This document shows, piece by piece, positions 1 to 12,889 of a stretch of DNA of 64,000 nucleotides. Within the stretch, counting starts at the first letter, position 1. Every line of letters begins with the position of its first letter. Source of the stretch: Absicoccus porci (GTDB lineage Bacteria; Bacillota_I; Bacilli_A; Erysipelotrichales; Erysipelotrichaceae); contig NZ_RJQC01000002.1 of assembly GCF_003725415.1 (NCBI RefSeq), positions 406,439 to 470,438 on the forward strand. Reading direction: 5' to 3'. The notes under the pieces were generated by a model that saw only the letters and a program-made list of their open reading frames with translations, had not been told where the DNA came from and ran no database searches. The translations under genes and the position numbers were made by a program.

Positions 1-1500
1 ATCTATTGCTTCTTTGTTCTCCTGGTTTGGTCGTTTTATCAAATCCGAACAAGTACGTGAGGCAGCTCGTAAATCTCCCCATGATTTTATTCGCAGATAC
101 AAGTTTCCGTGGTATGACGTTCTTCTCTTCCTCATCTTTCGTAACCGGGATTGTATTGGTTCAGAATTAAGTCATTATTATTCCTGTATCGGGTTGCCGG
201 CTCGCCGAATCAGCCGTCAAGCTGCTTTCAAAGCTATTCGTAAAGTAGATCCATCTGTCTTTAAACTTCTGATCCATAAATTGGCGGAACGTTTTTATCA
301 ATCGAAATTGGTGAAGACTTATAAAGGGTATCTTCTGTTGGCAGAAGATGGGACAACGTTGAATCTCTATAAAACGGATGAATCTCTTCAACGGTATGGA
401 TTCGTCAAGAATCAAAATGCACGCAATGCATTCCAAGCAGCAAAATCGACATCCCGTTCAGCTGCTCTTTATGATGTGACGAATGGATTGATCGTCGATT
501 TCCAGATGAAAAGATTTAAAGATTCGGAGATACCTATTGCCATCGAACAATTGAAATATTTATCTCTGATGAATGGATATCCAGGCATTTATCTGGCAGA
601 CCGGTATTATGACAGTGTCGAATTATTTTCTATTTTAGAAAGTCATGGCCTGAAATATTGTATACGGGCCAAATCCAATTTCTTTAAGCATTATATCGAG
701 AAGATGAAATCAAATGATGAATGGATCAAAGTAAAGGTTGATAAGGTCTGGCAGAAACGATTGAAATATGAGCAGCCAAGAGAACGGTTTTCGAAAGATC
801 CCTATATAAAGATTCGCGTGGTGAGGTATCACTATATCGTGAACAAAAACAATCAGACGACCACTGTCGATCTAATGTATTTTACCAACCTAAGTAAAGA
901 CGAGTTTTCTTCAAGTGACATCGTTTATCTTTACAACAGGCGTTGGGATATTGAGAATAGTTACAAGATTTTGAAAAGCAATCAGGAATGGGAACGCTAT
1001 TTCAGCAAGGAATGTGACAGCGAGAGATCTTCAATCTACGCAAAAGTACTGTTTCATAATTTAAGTGGTATCGTACAAAAAGAGATGGATAAAGAATTGT
1101 ATGAAAATCATCCAAAAAAAACCAAATATGGTTATAAGATCAACCGAAAACATCTCAATAATTTGCTTCGGGACGAAAAAATATTGAGATGGATGCGCAA
1201 TGAGAACCAGAAAAAGATACAAAAAATCATGGAACTGATAAGTAAGATCATTAATAAGATCAAAGTACCTGTCCGTCCCGGCAGGCACTATAAGAGGTGG
1301 GGCAGGGTCATCTCTCAGAGCAAGCCGATGCGTTTTCGATTGGATGGACGAGAATGGCCAAATACCATATCATGGAACGGCAGACTGATGACGATCAAGC
1401 CCCGTTAAGAATATGATATCTTATATGTGAAAAATTTCCAATCAGGTATGAGTTTTCATATACGCTTTTTTTCGCTGATCAGCAAGAATCGTGTGGTTAA
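1..1500 (+). mobile_element. IS4-family insertion sequence, left end outside window
   Basis: The transposase reading frame is open to the first base of the window, so the left end of the element is missing. The right end must lie between the transposase stop (1408) and the terminator of glgB (about 1511-1543), but without the left end the terminal inverted repeats cannot be paired, so the boundary given is approximate. About 100 bases after the transposase hold no gene. Confidence 0.6.
14..1408 (+). CDS. IS4-family DDE transposase, possibly 5'-partial
   Basis: Cut-and-paste transposase with an RNase H-like DDE core. The catalytic acids are visible as D112 (in LLLAEDGTTLNL), D196 (in YLADRYYDS) and E314. 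E314 lies in the IS4 signature Y-x2-R-x3-E-x6-K, seen exactly as Y307, R310, E314 and K321 within YNRRWDIENSYKILK. The length of 464 aa or more is normal for the family, and the C-terminus looks intact (RLMTIKPR then stop). The start at position 14 is a TTG, and the frame continues open to base 1, so the real start is probably upstream of the window. The neighbour is a housekeeping glycogen gene in convergent orientation, which fits a recent independent insertion. There is no frameshift, so it may be active. Confidence 0.9.
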   Translation: MFSWFGRFIKSEQVREAARKSPHDFIRRYKFPWYDVLLFLIFRNRDCIGSELSHYYSCIGLPARRISRQAAFKAIRKVDPSVFKLLIHKLAERFYQSKLVKTYKGYLLLAEDGTTLNLYKTDESLQRYGFVKNQNARNAFQAAKSTSRSAALYDVTNGLIVDFQMKRFKDSEIPIAIEQLKYLSLMNGYPGIYLADRYYDSVELFSILESHGLKYCIRAKSNFFKHYIEKMKSNDEWIKVKVDKVWQKRLKYEQPRERFSKDPYIKIRVVRYHYIVNKNNQTTTVDLMYFTNLSKDEFSSSDIVYLYNRRWDIENSYKILKSNQEWERYFSKECDSERSSIYAKVLFHNLSGIVQKEMDKELYENHPKKTKYGYKINRKHLNNLLRDEKILRWMRNENQKKIQKIMELISKIINKIKVPVRPGRHYKRWGRVISQSKPMRFRLDGREWPNTISWNGRLMTIKPR

Positions 1501-1510
1501 GTCAGTCACA

Positions 1511-1543
1511 GAAAAAGATGCCAACCTAATCATTCTTAGGTTG
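1511..1543 (-). terminator. Rho-independent terminator of glgB
   Basis: An 8-bp perfect stem CAACCTAA/TTAGGTTG (1522-1529 with 1536-1543) with a 6-base loop is followed on the minus strand by GCATC and then a T5 run (1512-1516). It lies about 25 bases after the glgB stop. A second small inverted repeat, GACCGA/TCGGTC (1552-1567), overlaps the stop itself. Confidence 0.65.
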
Positions 1544-1566
1544 ACACCATTGACCGATTTCTCGGT

Positions 1567-3399
1567 CTATTTTTTATTAACTTCAAAAATAGTTGCTCCT
1601 AAACTAGGAACGTTACATTCAATCATGAATGGTTTACCATTACGTGATAAACGAACTGCATGACATTTTTGTGGTTTATCATCTTTGTAGTTGCCATTAT
1701 ATTTTGACCATTCCGTATTTAATACTTCTTTGTATTCACCCATAGAAGCGACACCAAATTGTTGATGATCATAAGGATTCGTTGAGAAGTTTAGGATAAT
1801 GACATAATCCTTATCCGTTCCTTTACGAATATAGGAGAACATATTGTGTGTCGCATTATCCGCATCGATCCATTCAAACGATTCTGGTGAATAATCATTT
1901 TTCCAGAACGCATCATTTTCAACATATAACTTTCCAAGATCTTGGAAGAAATGATTAAATGCATCATGCATTGGATACTCCAACAAGAACCAATCACAAC
2001 TCTTCGTTTCATCCCATTCACGCAATTGGCCAATTTCATTACCCATGAAATTTAATTTCTTACCTGGATGTGTAAACATGTAGGCATAAATAGCACGTGC
2101 TTGCGCAAATTTATCTTCATAACTACCCCACATCTTATCCACAATGGTCGCTTTTCCATGGACCACTTCATCATGCGAGAAGACGTTCATAAATCGTTCC
2201 GAATAGAAATAAGCCATAGAGAAAGTAATGGAATTTTGATGCCACTGACGATAAATTGGATCTTTCTTACAATAATTTAAAGTATCGTTCATCCATCCAA
2301 GATCCCATTTATAATCAAATCCTAAACCACCATCTAAAGTGGATCTTGTTACATTTGGGAAATCTGTCGAATCTTCAGCAATCAGCATGATCTTACCATC
2401 ATGTTCTTTATGCAGATTGAAATTCATGCGTTTCATGAAGTTGCAAGCTCCCTCATTGACACCATTTCGTTTATCACCTTGCCAGAAGATTGCATTGGAG
2501 ATGGCATCCATACGTAAACCATCAAAATGATAGATATCGATCCAGAAATTCGCAGCGCTCATTAAAAAACTACGTACTTCTTCTTTCCATAGATCAAAAT
2601 TATAGGTATCCCATTGCGAATAGGCATCGGCTGGTTTGGCATATTCATACAGTGGTGTACCATCATACATGGCTAGGGCATAATTATCTTTCACAAAATG
2701 AACGGGTACAAAATCCATGATCACACCAATTCCGGCATTGTGTAAGGCATTCACAAAATGCATGAGTTCATGGTTTGTTCCATAACGTGACGTGCTTGAA
2801 AAATATCCTGTACATTGATAGCCCCATGAACCATCAAATGGATATTCACACAATGGCATCATTTCCACATGGGTAAAATGATGTTTTTTACAGTGCTCGA
2901 TCAAATCTTGTTCGATTTCATGATAATGAACAAACGTTTCGGGATCTTCATCCGGTTTTTTCCATGAACCAACATGGATCTCATAAATATTGACTGGAGA
3001 ATCAAATCCTTTATTTCTTTGATCTAACCATTTTTGATCGGTCCATTTATCATAGGATAAATCCGAAATGATACTTGCGGTATTGGGTCTTAATTCGCTA
3101 TAAAAAGCATAGGGATCCATCTTATCTACAATGGTTCCAGTGGCTTGAGTAATGCGGTATTTATAGGATTGGCCCGGTTTGGCATTCGATACATCTGCTT
3201 CCCAAATTCCATGCGCATCCTTTTTCATAGTATTTTCTTTGTCATCCCAATTATTAAAAGCACCGATGACCGAAATATTTTTTGCATTTGGTGCATATAC
3301 CGCAAAATGAACGCCTGCTTTCGTTAGGTGTGCACCAAATATATCGTAGGCTTTGATTTCGTTCCCTTCGAAAAAAGCTTGAACTTTCTTTTGGTCCAT
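1567..3399 (-). CDS. glgB: 1,4-alpha-glucan branching enzyme
   Basis: Transfers an alpha-1,4-glucan segment to an O6 position to form the alpha-1,6 branches of glycogen; cytoplasmic, family GH13. The N-terminal CBM48-like domain occupies about residues 15-100 (HFAVYAPNAKNISVIGAFNNW). The (beta/alpha)8 barrel follows, with nucleophile D298 in DGLRMDAISN, acid/base E342 in LIAEDSTDFP and the third acid D410 in VFSHDEVVHGKAT. At 610 aa it is slightly shorter than enterobacterial GlgB, as usual in Bacillota. An AAGGAGG Shine-Dalgarno sits before the ATG. No other glg gene (glgC, glgD, glgA, glgP) is next to it: the rRNA operon is upstream and the IS element is downstream, so it appears to be monocistronic and may be the remnant of a displaced glg cluster. 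Confidence 0.96.
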   Translation of the reverse strand: MDQKKVQAFFEGNEIKAYDIFGAHLTKAGVHFAVYAPNAKNISVIGAFNNWDDKENTMKKDAHGIWEADVSNAKPGQSYKYRITQATGTIVDKMDPYAFYSELRPNTASIISDLSYDKWTDQKWLDQRNKGFDSPVNIYEIHVGSWKKPDEDPETFVHYHEIEQDLIEHCKKHHFTHVEMMPLCEYPFDGSWGYQCTGYFSSTSRYGTNHELMHFVNALHNAGIGVIMDFVPVHFVKDNYALAMYDGTPLYEYAKPADAYSQWDTYNFDLWKEEVRSFLMSAANFWIDIYHFDGLRMDAISNAIFWQGDKRNGVNEGACNFMKRMNFNLHKEHDGKIMLIAEDSTDFPNVTRSTLDGGLGFDYKWDLGWMNDTLNYCKKDPIYRQWHQNSITFSMAYFYSERFMNVFSHDEVVHGKATIVDKMWGSYEDKFAQARAIYAYMFTHPGKKLNFMGNEIGQLREWDETKSCDWFLLEYPMHDAFNHFFQDLGKLYVENDAFWKNDYSPESFEWIDADNATHNMFSYIRKGTDKDYVIILNFSTNPYDHQQFGVASMGEYKEVLNTEWSKYNGNYKDDKPQKCHAVRLSRNGKPFMIECNVPSLGATIFEVNKK

Positions 3400-3423
3400 A
3401 AGAAGTCCTCCTTAAACATATTT

Positions 3424-3434
3424 ATTATATTATA
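3424..3434 (-). promoter_or_regulatory. Probable glgB -10 region
   Basis: Read on the minus strand, two overlapping TATAAT hexamers (TATAATATAAT) lie about 25 bases before the glgB start, in an AT-rich stretch after the 5S gene. I found no convincing -35 box at 16-18 bases. Confidence 0.45.
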
Positions 3435-3484
3435 AATGATATGTTTTTGAAATATTGAAAGGGCTTTATTTCTTTATGAATTTC

Positions 3485-3507
3485 AAAAAAAAAGGACCCG
3501 GCAGCGT
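3485..3507 (-). terminator. rRNA operon terminator made from the 3' end of 5S and a T run
   Basis: On the minus strand the 5S gene ends in ...GCCGGGTCC and is followed at once by nine T (3485-3493). No separate hairpin follows. The closing helix of the 5S itself is the only GC-rich stem in front of the T run. Confidence 0.5.
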
Positions 3508-3611
3508 GCTATGTTCGCAGGGGCAGGCCCAACTATCTTCGCCGCGGGAGTGCTTAACTTCTGTGTTCGGGATGTCAACAGGTGTATCCACTCCGCTATC
3601 GCTACCGGATC
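3495..3611 (-). rRNA. rrf: 5S ribosomal RNA
   Basis: The minus strand reads as a typical 5S, with ACCTGTTGACATCCCGAAC followed by ACAGAAGTTAAGC. The two ends pair into the closing helix, 5' CCGGTAGCG with 3' CGCTGCCGG, and pairing can extend through GGAT/GTCC. The length is about 117 nt. It is the last gene of the rRNA operon, about 50 bases after the 23S. RNase M5, the enzyme that matures 5S precursors in Bacillota, is encoded at 18485-19009 in this window. The ends are set from helix pairing and may be off by a few bases. Confidence 0.95.
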
Positions 3612-3612
3612 C

Positions 3613-3633
3613 TTTGAGAGATGCTCTCTCAAA
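3613..3633 (-). other. Stem-loop in the 23S-5S spacer
   Basis: A perfect 8-bp inverted repeat TTTGAGAG/CTCTCAAA (3613-3620 with 3626-3633) with a 5-base loop lies directly before the 5S in the transcript. It is probably part of the precursor-processing structure. The adjacent segment 3631-3644 pairs with the 16S-23S spacer instead (see findings). Confidence 0.55.
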
Positions 3634-3659
3634 ATCGAACAACGCTTCCGACTCTTCTC

Positions 3660-6540
<2,881 letters not shown>

Positions 6541-6742
6541 TGGTTCTCTTCGTGTTTTCTTCGAGATTCTTCAGAACTGTTCTACTACTGTTTATGAAAT
6601 CTTCTTCACTAAACGTTATAGACCTTCTGTTGTCTTCTTCGTTGTTCGATTTTCAAAGATCATCTCTGAGAAATCTTCCGATCTCTCAAAACTGATCAGG
6701 AATCCTTTTCGCACATCTCTCTGTACACTTGCTTTCTCCTTA
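6541..6742 (-). other. 16S-23S internal transcribed spacer without tRNA
   Basis: A spacer of about 200 bases. No cloverleaf or CCA end was seen, so there is no spacer tRNA. It holds a boxA-like element, GATCTTTGAAAA on the minus strand (about 6650-6661), for antitermination. It also holds two precursor-processing arms: 6640-6653 pairs with the 23S-5S spacer, and 6680-6699 pairs with the 16S leader. Confidence 0.7.
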
Positions 6743-8283
<1,541 letters not shown>

Positions 8284-8390
8284 TTTAGCTCTACGATGTC
8301 TCTGACATCTTTTTTTCCTTTTCGAAATTGACGTGTTTCTTGGTTTCCTGTTCAGTTTTCAAAGATCGTCACGCTTTCGCGTGCTCAGTT
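8284..8390 (-). other. 16S leader with GNRA hairpin and boxA
   Basis: Transcribed leader of the rRNA operon. It holds a hairpin CACGC-GAAA-GCGTG with a GNRA tetraloop (8370-8383), the boxA-like GATCTTTGAAAACT (8353-8366) and a short stem GATGTC/GACATC just before 16S. The stretch 8348-8367 is largely complementary to 6680-6699 in the spacer (17 of 20 positions), which would form the pre-16S processing stem. Confidence 0.65.
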
Positions 8391-8419
8391 ATATTATCAA
8401 ATCTATCCCCCTTCTGCAA
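8391..8419 (-). promoter_or_regulatory. rRNA operon promoter
   Basis: On the minus strand, -35 TTGCAG (8414-8419), a 17-base spacer and -10 TAATAT (8391-8396) lie about 110 bases before 16S. An AT-rich stretch upstream (about 8424-8440) could act as an UP element. It is the only strong promoter seen between dus and 16S. No terminator separates dus from it, so read-through from the upstream series is possible. Confidence 0.75.
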
Positions 8420-8440
8420 CCCCTTTTTTAATAAAATTTC

Positions 8441-8455
8441 ATGTAAGCGCATTCA
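8441..8455 (+). promoter_or_regulatory. cre-like operator upstream of the rRNA promoter
   Basis: ATGTAAGCGCATTCA fits the CcpA operator pattern WTGNAANCGNWNNCW at every fixed position. It sits about 20 bases upstream of the rRNA -35 box. The same 12-mer, GTAAGCGCATTC, recurs before glmS at 44606-44617. Binding is inferred only. Confidence 0.4.
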
Positions 8456-8463
8456 ACTTATTT

Positions 8464-9420
8464 TTAGCCTTCATACGCTTCTAAAATGGCATACAAATCA
8501 TCTAAACTCTGCATCTTCGAACAACGATCCTTAAATGCATGCGAATTGGGTAATCCCTTAAAATACCAACTAGCCAATCCGCGCATTTCACCTATGGCTA
8601 CTTTTTCACCTTTATATGCTGCTAATAACATGGCATGTTGCCAACACATATCCATTCGTTGTTTATTGGAATGCTCGCTTTCTTTTCCATTGACACAATC
8701 TTGAATCAAAAAAGGATTTCCCACAATACCACGACCAATCATGACTGCATCACAACCCGTTTGATCCTGGATATCCCAGTAATCCTTTACACTACGCACA
8801 TCGCCATTCCCAATGACTGGTATGGAAACCGCCTCTTTTACCGCTTTGATATAGTCCCAATTGGCTTTTCCTTCATACATCTGCGATCGTGTACGACCAT
8901 GAACCGCGATAGCTTGTACACCCACAGATTCCAAGGCTTTCGCTAATTCTACACAATTGATATGTTCTTGATCAAAACCAATTCGCATTTTTACCGTTAC
9001 CGGCTTATTTACAGCATGTACAAGCGCATCCATGAGTTCTTTGGCATAATCTATGTCTTTCATCAAATACGAGCCTGCATGCGCTTTTATGACCTTGTTT
9101 ACAGGACATCCCATATTAAAGTCAATGATATCGCAATCCGTTTGTGTATCGAGATATTTTCCCGCATAGACAACCGATTCAATATCATGTCCAAATAGTT
9201 GAAAGCTTAATGGATGCTCGTCTGGATTGCTAATACACATTGCTTCTGTTTTTTTCGAACCATAAAACAATGCCTTATCACTGACCATTTCATTGCACAC
9301 CAAACCCGCACCCAAAGCTTTACTAATTTTTCGAAACGCAATATTGGAAATGCCCGCCATAGGAGCCACGACTACATTGTTCGCTAAAGTTACATTGCCA
9401 ATCTTAACTACGTGTGGCAT
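8464..9420 (-). CDS. dus: tRNA-dihydrouridine synthase
   Basis: FMN-dependent enzyme that reduces uridines in the tRNA D-loop. The TIM barrel starts at VVVAPMAGISNIAFR. The catalytic cysteine is in DFNMGCPVNKV, the FMN and substrate site in MRIGFD and AVHGRTRSQMYEGKANW, and the phosphate-binding end in GNGDV and GCDAVMIGRGIVGNP. The 318 aa length is usual for the DusB/NifR3 group. The ATG overlaps the end of hslO by 17 bases, so the two are probably translationally coupled. In Bacillus a dus gene likewise lies after hslO and just before an rRNA operon, so the order is conserved, although lysS and the genes between are absent here. Confidence 0.93.
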   Translation of the reverse strand: MPHVVKIGNVTLANNVVVAPMAGISNIAFRKISKALGAGLVCNEMVSDKALFYGSKKTEAMCISNPDEHPLSFQLFGHDIESVVYAGKYLDTQTDCDIIDFNMGCPVNKVIKAHAGSYLMKDIDYAKELMDALVHAVNKPVTVKMRIGFDQEHINCVELAKALESVGVQAIAVHGRTRSQMYEGKANWDYIKAVKEAVSIPVIGNGDVRSVKDYWDIQDQTGCDAVMIGRGIVGNPFLIQDCVNGKESEHSNKQRMDMCWQHAMLLAAYKGEKVAIGEMRGLASWYFKGLPNSHAFKDRCSKMQSLDDLYAILEAYEG

Positions 9421-10297
9421 GTTTCATCTCCAAAATATCCACCAATTCTTGTTCACTGAATTGATACACTTCATTGCAGAAGTTACAAGTAACTTCTGCA
9501 CCATGATCTTCATGAATCATCGCTTCCAAATCACGATCGGCAATGGTCGATAAAGCACGTGCCATTCTTTCCTTCGAACAAGGGCACCAATACTGAATAG
9601 CTTGTGTACTAAGGATCTGTACATCTTCAAACATGTCGATAGCTAATTGTTCCAAACTTGAATCATCATATTCTTGCATAATTTGTGACATAGGTTTTAG
9701 TCCTTGAAGAACATGTTCACAAATGGAAATATCCGTTTCGGTTGCATCTGGCAACATTTGAATGATCATGGCGCCACTCGAAACAATATTATGATCCGGA
9801 GCCACTAGTACACCCACATCGACAGCCGTAGGAATTTGCTCACTTAAAGTAAAATAATACGCAAAATCTTCCCCAATCTCACCCGATTGTAAAGCGACTG
9901 TACCTGTCCAATTCTCTTCCATGTGCAAATCTTTGGTGACAGTCAACGTTCCATTGGTACCAACAACTCCACCAACATCCAAATGTCCATTTTCATTCTT
10001 TTGCGTTGGCACATGGGGATTCGATACAAAGCCACGTACATTGCCATTCGCATAGGCATCGACCATGACTGTACCAATAGGTCCATGCCCATTAATGGTA
10101 ATCGTCAACATTTCTTGATCACTTTTCAACATAGAACCCATCATCGTGCCAACCGATAAAGTTCTTCCTAATGCCGCGGATGCACAAGGATATAAATCAA
10201 AACGATCTCGTGCTTCTTGCACCAAATCCGTTGTTCTTGCGATATATAGGCGCACTCGCCCTTGACATACCAATGCCTTTAATAATTGATCTTTCAT
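9404..10297 (-). CDS. hslO: Redox-regulated chaperone Hsp33
   Basis: Holdase chaperone activated by oxidation and unfolding; it protects cytoplasmic proteins during oxidative stress. The C-terminal zinc switch is intact, with a CxC in YWCPCSKERMARAL and a CxxC in CNFCNEVYQFS (about residues 237-275). The N-terminal domain has the typical GRTLSVGTMMGSMLK and GHGPIGTVMVDAY segments. The 297 aa length is normal. A GAAAGGA Shine-Dalgarno precedes the ATG. It lies between ftsH and dus, as in Bacillus, and a weak terminator-like hairpin separates it from ftsH. Confidence 0.95.
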   Translation of the reverse strand: MKDQLLKALVCQGRVRLYIARTTDLVQEARDRFDLYPCASAALGRTLSVGTMMGSMLKSDQEMLTITINGHGPIGTVMVDAYANGNVRGFVSNPHVPTQKNENGHLDVGGVVGTNGTLTVTKDLHMEENWTGTVALQSGEIGEDFAYYFTLSEQIPTAVDVGVLVAPDHNIVSSGAMIIQMLPDATETDISICEHVLQGLKPMSQIMQEYDDSSLEQLAIDMFEDVQILSTQAIQYWCPCSKERMARALSTIADRDLEAMIHEDHGAEVTCNFCNEVYQFSEQELVDILEMKHATRS

Positions 10298-10312
10298 ATA
10301 TTTTCCTTTCTA

Positions 10313-10338
10313 TAAAAGAAAAGACGCTGAAGGCGTCT
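10313..10338 (-). terminator. Weak terminator or attenuator between ftsH and hslO
   Basis: A 6-bp stem AGACGC/GCGTCT (10322-10327 with 10333-10338) overlaps the ftsH stop and is followed on the minus strand by TTTTCTTTTA. The interrupted T run and short stem suggest partial termination, with some transcription passing on to hslO and dus. Confidence 0.55.
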
Positions 10339-12331
10339 AATCTTTTCGTTTTGTGAGTTCATTGAAAGCATCGTCAAGATCTTTCTGATCAATGCCTTTT
10401 GGCTCATCTTCTTCTTTTTCTTCTTTTTCCGGTTCTTGTTTCTCGGTTGTTTGATCAGGAACTGGAGGCAAAGATGGCTCTTCTACTTTTTGATTTGGAT
10501 TTTTCAATTCTCCATAATTCATCAAATTCATGATTTCTTCATTCGTCAAAGTCTCATGTTCATACAAATTCTTCGCGATCAAATCCAATAAATCTCGATT
10601 ATCTGTTAAAATCTTGCGACACTTAACTTCACACTGATGTACGATTTCACGAACTTCTTTATCAATTTCGCCGGCAACACCTTCCGAATAGGAACCACCT
10701 TGCGTATAATCACGACCTAAGAAAACATTTCCTTGTGGATCGGCATATTGGATAGGACCTAAACTAGACATACCATACACACGAACCATGTTCTTAGCTA
10801 TTTTGGTCAACTGTTCGATATCATTAACGGCACCGGCACTCACTTCACCATACACAAGTTCTTCGGCTGTACGACCACCTAATAAACCCGTAATTTGTGC
10901 TAATAATTCACTCTTACGATGGAAGTATTTTTCTTCCTTTGGCGTCATCAAGTTATAACCACCGGCTTCACCACGTGGAATGATCGTAACTTTTTGTACT
11001 TTTTCCGCATCCTCTAGCTTCAAACCAATGACCGCATGACCGGCTTCATGATAAGCAACTAATTTCTTATCCATTTCATTGTATTTCTTTGATTTCTTCG
11101 CTGGACCCATCATGACACGATCGATGGCTTCATCCAAATCATCCATCGTAATTTGATGTTCCTTATTACGAACCGCTAAAATAGCGCCTTCATTCAATAC
11201 ATTGGCTAAATCCGCACCAGAGAAACCCGGACAACGTTGTGCTAAATTATGCAAAGATACATCGGGTGCTAATTTCTTATTGCGTGCATGTACCTTTAAA
11301 ATTTCTTCACGACCTCTGATATCTGGTAACGTAACGGTAATACGACGATCAAAACGACCACTACGCAACAAAGCAGGGTCCAAAATATCTGGACGGTTCG
11401 TAGCTGCGATAACGACAATACCACTATTATCTGTCATACCATCCATCTCTACCAATAATTGGTTCAATGTCTGTTCACGTTCGTCATTGCCGCCGCCCAT
11501 ACCAGCACCACGCTGACGACCTACTGCATCGATCTCATCAATAAAGATAATACATGGCGCGGCTTTTTGTGCATTCTTGAACATATCACGTACACGACTT
11601 GCACCTGTACCAACAAACATTTCTACGAAATCTGAACCAGAAATCGAGAAGAATGGAACATTCGCTTCTCCTGCTACCGCTTTAGCCAGTAAGGTTTTAC
11701 CAGTTCCAGGAGGACCAACCATCAAAATACCCTTTGGGATATGGGCACCCATATCGGTAAATTTCTTTGGTGATCGCAAGTAGTCAATGATTTCTTTCAC
11801 TTCTTCTTTTTCTTCTTCGCAACCTGCCACATCTTTAAATCGTGTCTTTACATTTTGTTCCATATTGGCACGTGACTTCGCAAACTCAAAAGCTTTATTT
11901 TGCGAACTGCCACCACCCATACGACTAAACATGTAATAGAAGAAAATCGCAACGATCAAAAATGGTAAAAATTGTGCTAATAAATTGACCCAAATATCTC
12001 CAGAATGTGGATTGTTGATGGTAATGCTACCACCATCTTTGGACAACGTTTCTTTTAACCAATTGATATTTTCATCTGTATTCGGAACGATAACACTATA
12101 TTCAACAGGATCATGTCCTTTTTTATGCGTGTCATCATATGTACCAGATACAGTAATCACCGTATCATTGATATCCAAGTTCGAATCATCAAATGTCGCA
12201 TGCTTACTCAACGATTCAAATTGGGTATAATTCATTTGTACGGTATTGCCTTGTACATTGTATGCCAATAGGCTGACGATTATACAAATAACAAAAATCG
12301 TTGGCAAATAATTAAGCCAATTTCGTTTCAT
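10337..12331 (-). CDS. ftsH: ATP-dependent zinc metalloprotease FtsH
   Basis: Membrane-anchored AAA+ protease that degrades damaged membrane and regulatory proteins. Order: transmembrane segment at about 9-25, extracytoplasmic domain of about 90 residues, second transmembrane segment at about 115-135, AAA module with Walker A GPPGTGKT (206-213), Walker [10 protein letters not shown] and the second region of homology [14 protein letters not shown], then the M41 protease with HEAGH (428-432). The last 55 residues form an acidic, Lys/Glu-rich tail ([14 protein letters not shown]) longer than a bare FtsH core. At 664 aa it is within the family range. GGGGGGA before the ATG serves as ribosome binding site. 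Gene order tilS-hpt-ftsH is conserved in Bacillota. Confidence 0.97.
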   Translation of the reverse strand: MKRNWLNYLPTIFVICIIVSLLAYNVQGNTVQMNYTQFESLSKHATFDDSNLDINDTVITVSGTYDDTHKKGHDPVEYSVIVPNTDENINWLKETLSKDGGSITINNPHSGDIWVNLLAQFLPFLIVAIFFYYMFSRMGGGSSQNKAFEFAKSRANMEQNVKTRFKDVAGCEEEKEEVKEIIDYLRSPKKFTDMGAHIPKGILMVGPPGTGKTLLAKAVAGEANVPFFSISGSDFVEMFVGTGASRVRDMFKNAQKAAPCIIFIDEIDAVGRQRGAGMGGGNDEREQTLNQLLVEMDGMTDNSGIVVIAATNRPDILDPALLRSGRFDRRITVTLPDIRGREEILKVHARNKKLAPDVSLHNLAQRCPGFSGADLANVLNEGAILAVRNKEHQITMDDLDEAIDRVMMGPAKKSKKYNEMDKKLVAYHEAGHAVIGLKLEDAEKVQKVTIIPRGEAGGYNLMTPKEEKYFHRKSELLAQITGLLGGRTAEELVYGEVSAGAVNDIEQLTKIAKNMVRVYGMSSLGPIQYADPQGNVFLGRDYTQGGSYSEGVAGEIDKEVREIVHQCEVKCRKILTDNRDLLDLIAKNLYEHETLTNEEIMNLMNYGELKNPNQKVEEPSLPPVPDQTTEKQEPEKEEKEEDEPKGIDQKDLDDAFNELTKRKD

Positions 12332-12343
12332 AATGCTCCCCCC

Positions 12344-12889
12344 TTAATCTTCGTAGATTTCCGGTTTCAATACACCAATATATGGTAAATTTCGATATTT
12401 TTGATTATAGTCTAAACCATAACCCACAACAAATTCATCAGGCACCGAAAAACCTACATAATCCGCATTGATATCAAAGGTACGACGACTTGGTTTATCC
12501 AATAAGGAAACCACTTTGACATCGGTTGCTCCTTTATTTTTAAACATCTTTTTAACTGAAACTAAAGTACGTCCTGTATCGATGATATCTTCTACCAAAA
12601 GGATTGGACGTCCTTTTGTCGAAAGGGTCATATCCATATCGATACGTACATCTCCAATCGAACGTGTTCCTTCATACGAGCTAACTTTCATAAAATCAAT
12701 TTCGCAATCAAACGTAAAATATTTGATCAATTCAGCCATAAAAGGCACACTACCCTTTAACAATCCAACAATAATAGGTACTTGTCCTTTTTTCTGATAA
12801 TCGGCTTCAATTTGTTGGGCTAATTCTTTACACTTTTTTTCTATTTCTTCTTCACTCACTAACACTTTAGCGACATCGTCTTGTATCAT
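12344..12889 (-). CDS. hpt: Hypoxanthine phosphoribosyltransferase
   Basis: Purine salvage: converts hypoxanthine or guanine with PRPP to IMP or GMP. The PRPP-binding signature is ILLVEDIIDTGRTL (around residue 95), with a flexible-loop segment SSYEGTRS and the purine-contacting C-terminal part YVGFSVPDEFVVGYGLDY. The 181 aa length matches Bacillus HprT. Its ATG overlaps the tilS stop as ATGA (12886-12889), which implies translational coupling; the pairing tilS-hpt is widely conserved. PRPP would come from prs at 36430-37389. Confidence 0.95.
   Translation of the reverse strand: MIQDDVAKVLVSEEEIEKKCKELAQQIEADYQKKGQVPIIVGLLKGSVPFMAELIKYFTFDCEIDFMKVSSYEGTRSIGDVRIDMDMTLSTKGRPILLVEDIIDTGRTLVSVKKMFKNKGATDVKVVSLLDKPSRRTFDINADYVGFSVPDEFVVGYGLDYNQKYRNLPYIGVLKPEIYED

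Noticed and set aside
6541..6742. tRNA genes in the 16S-23S spacer
   Set aside because: No GTTC-type T-arm, CCA end or cloverleaf pairing was found. The visible structure is explained by processing stems and boxA.
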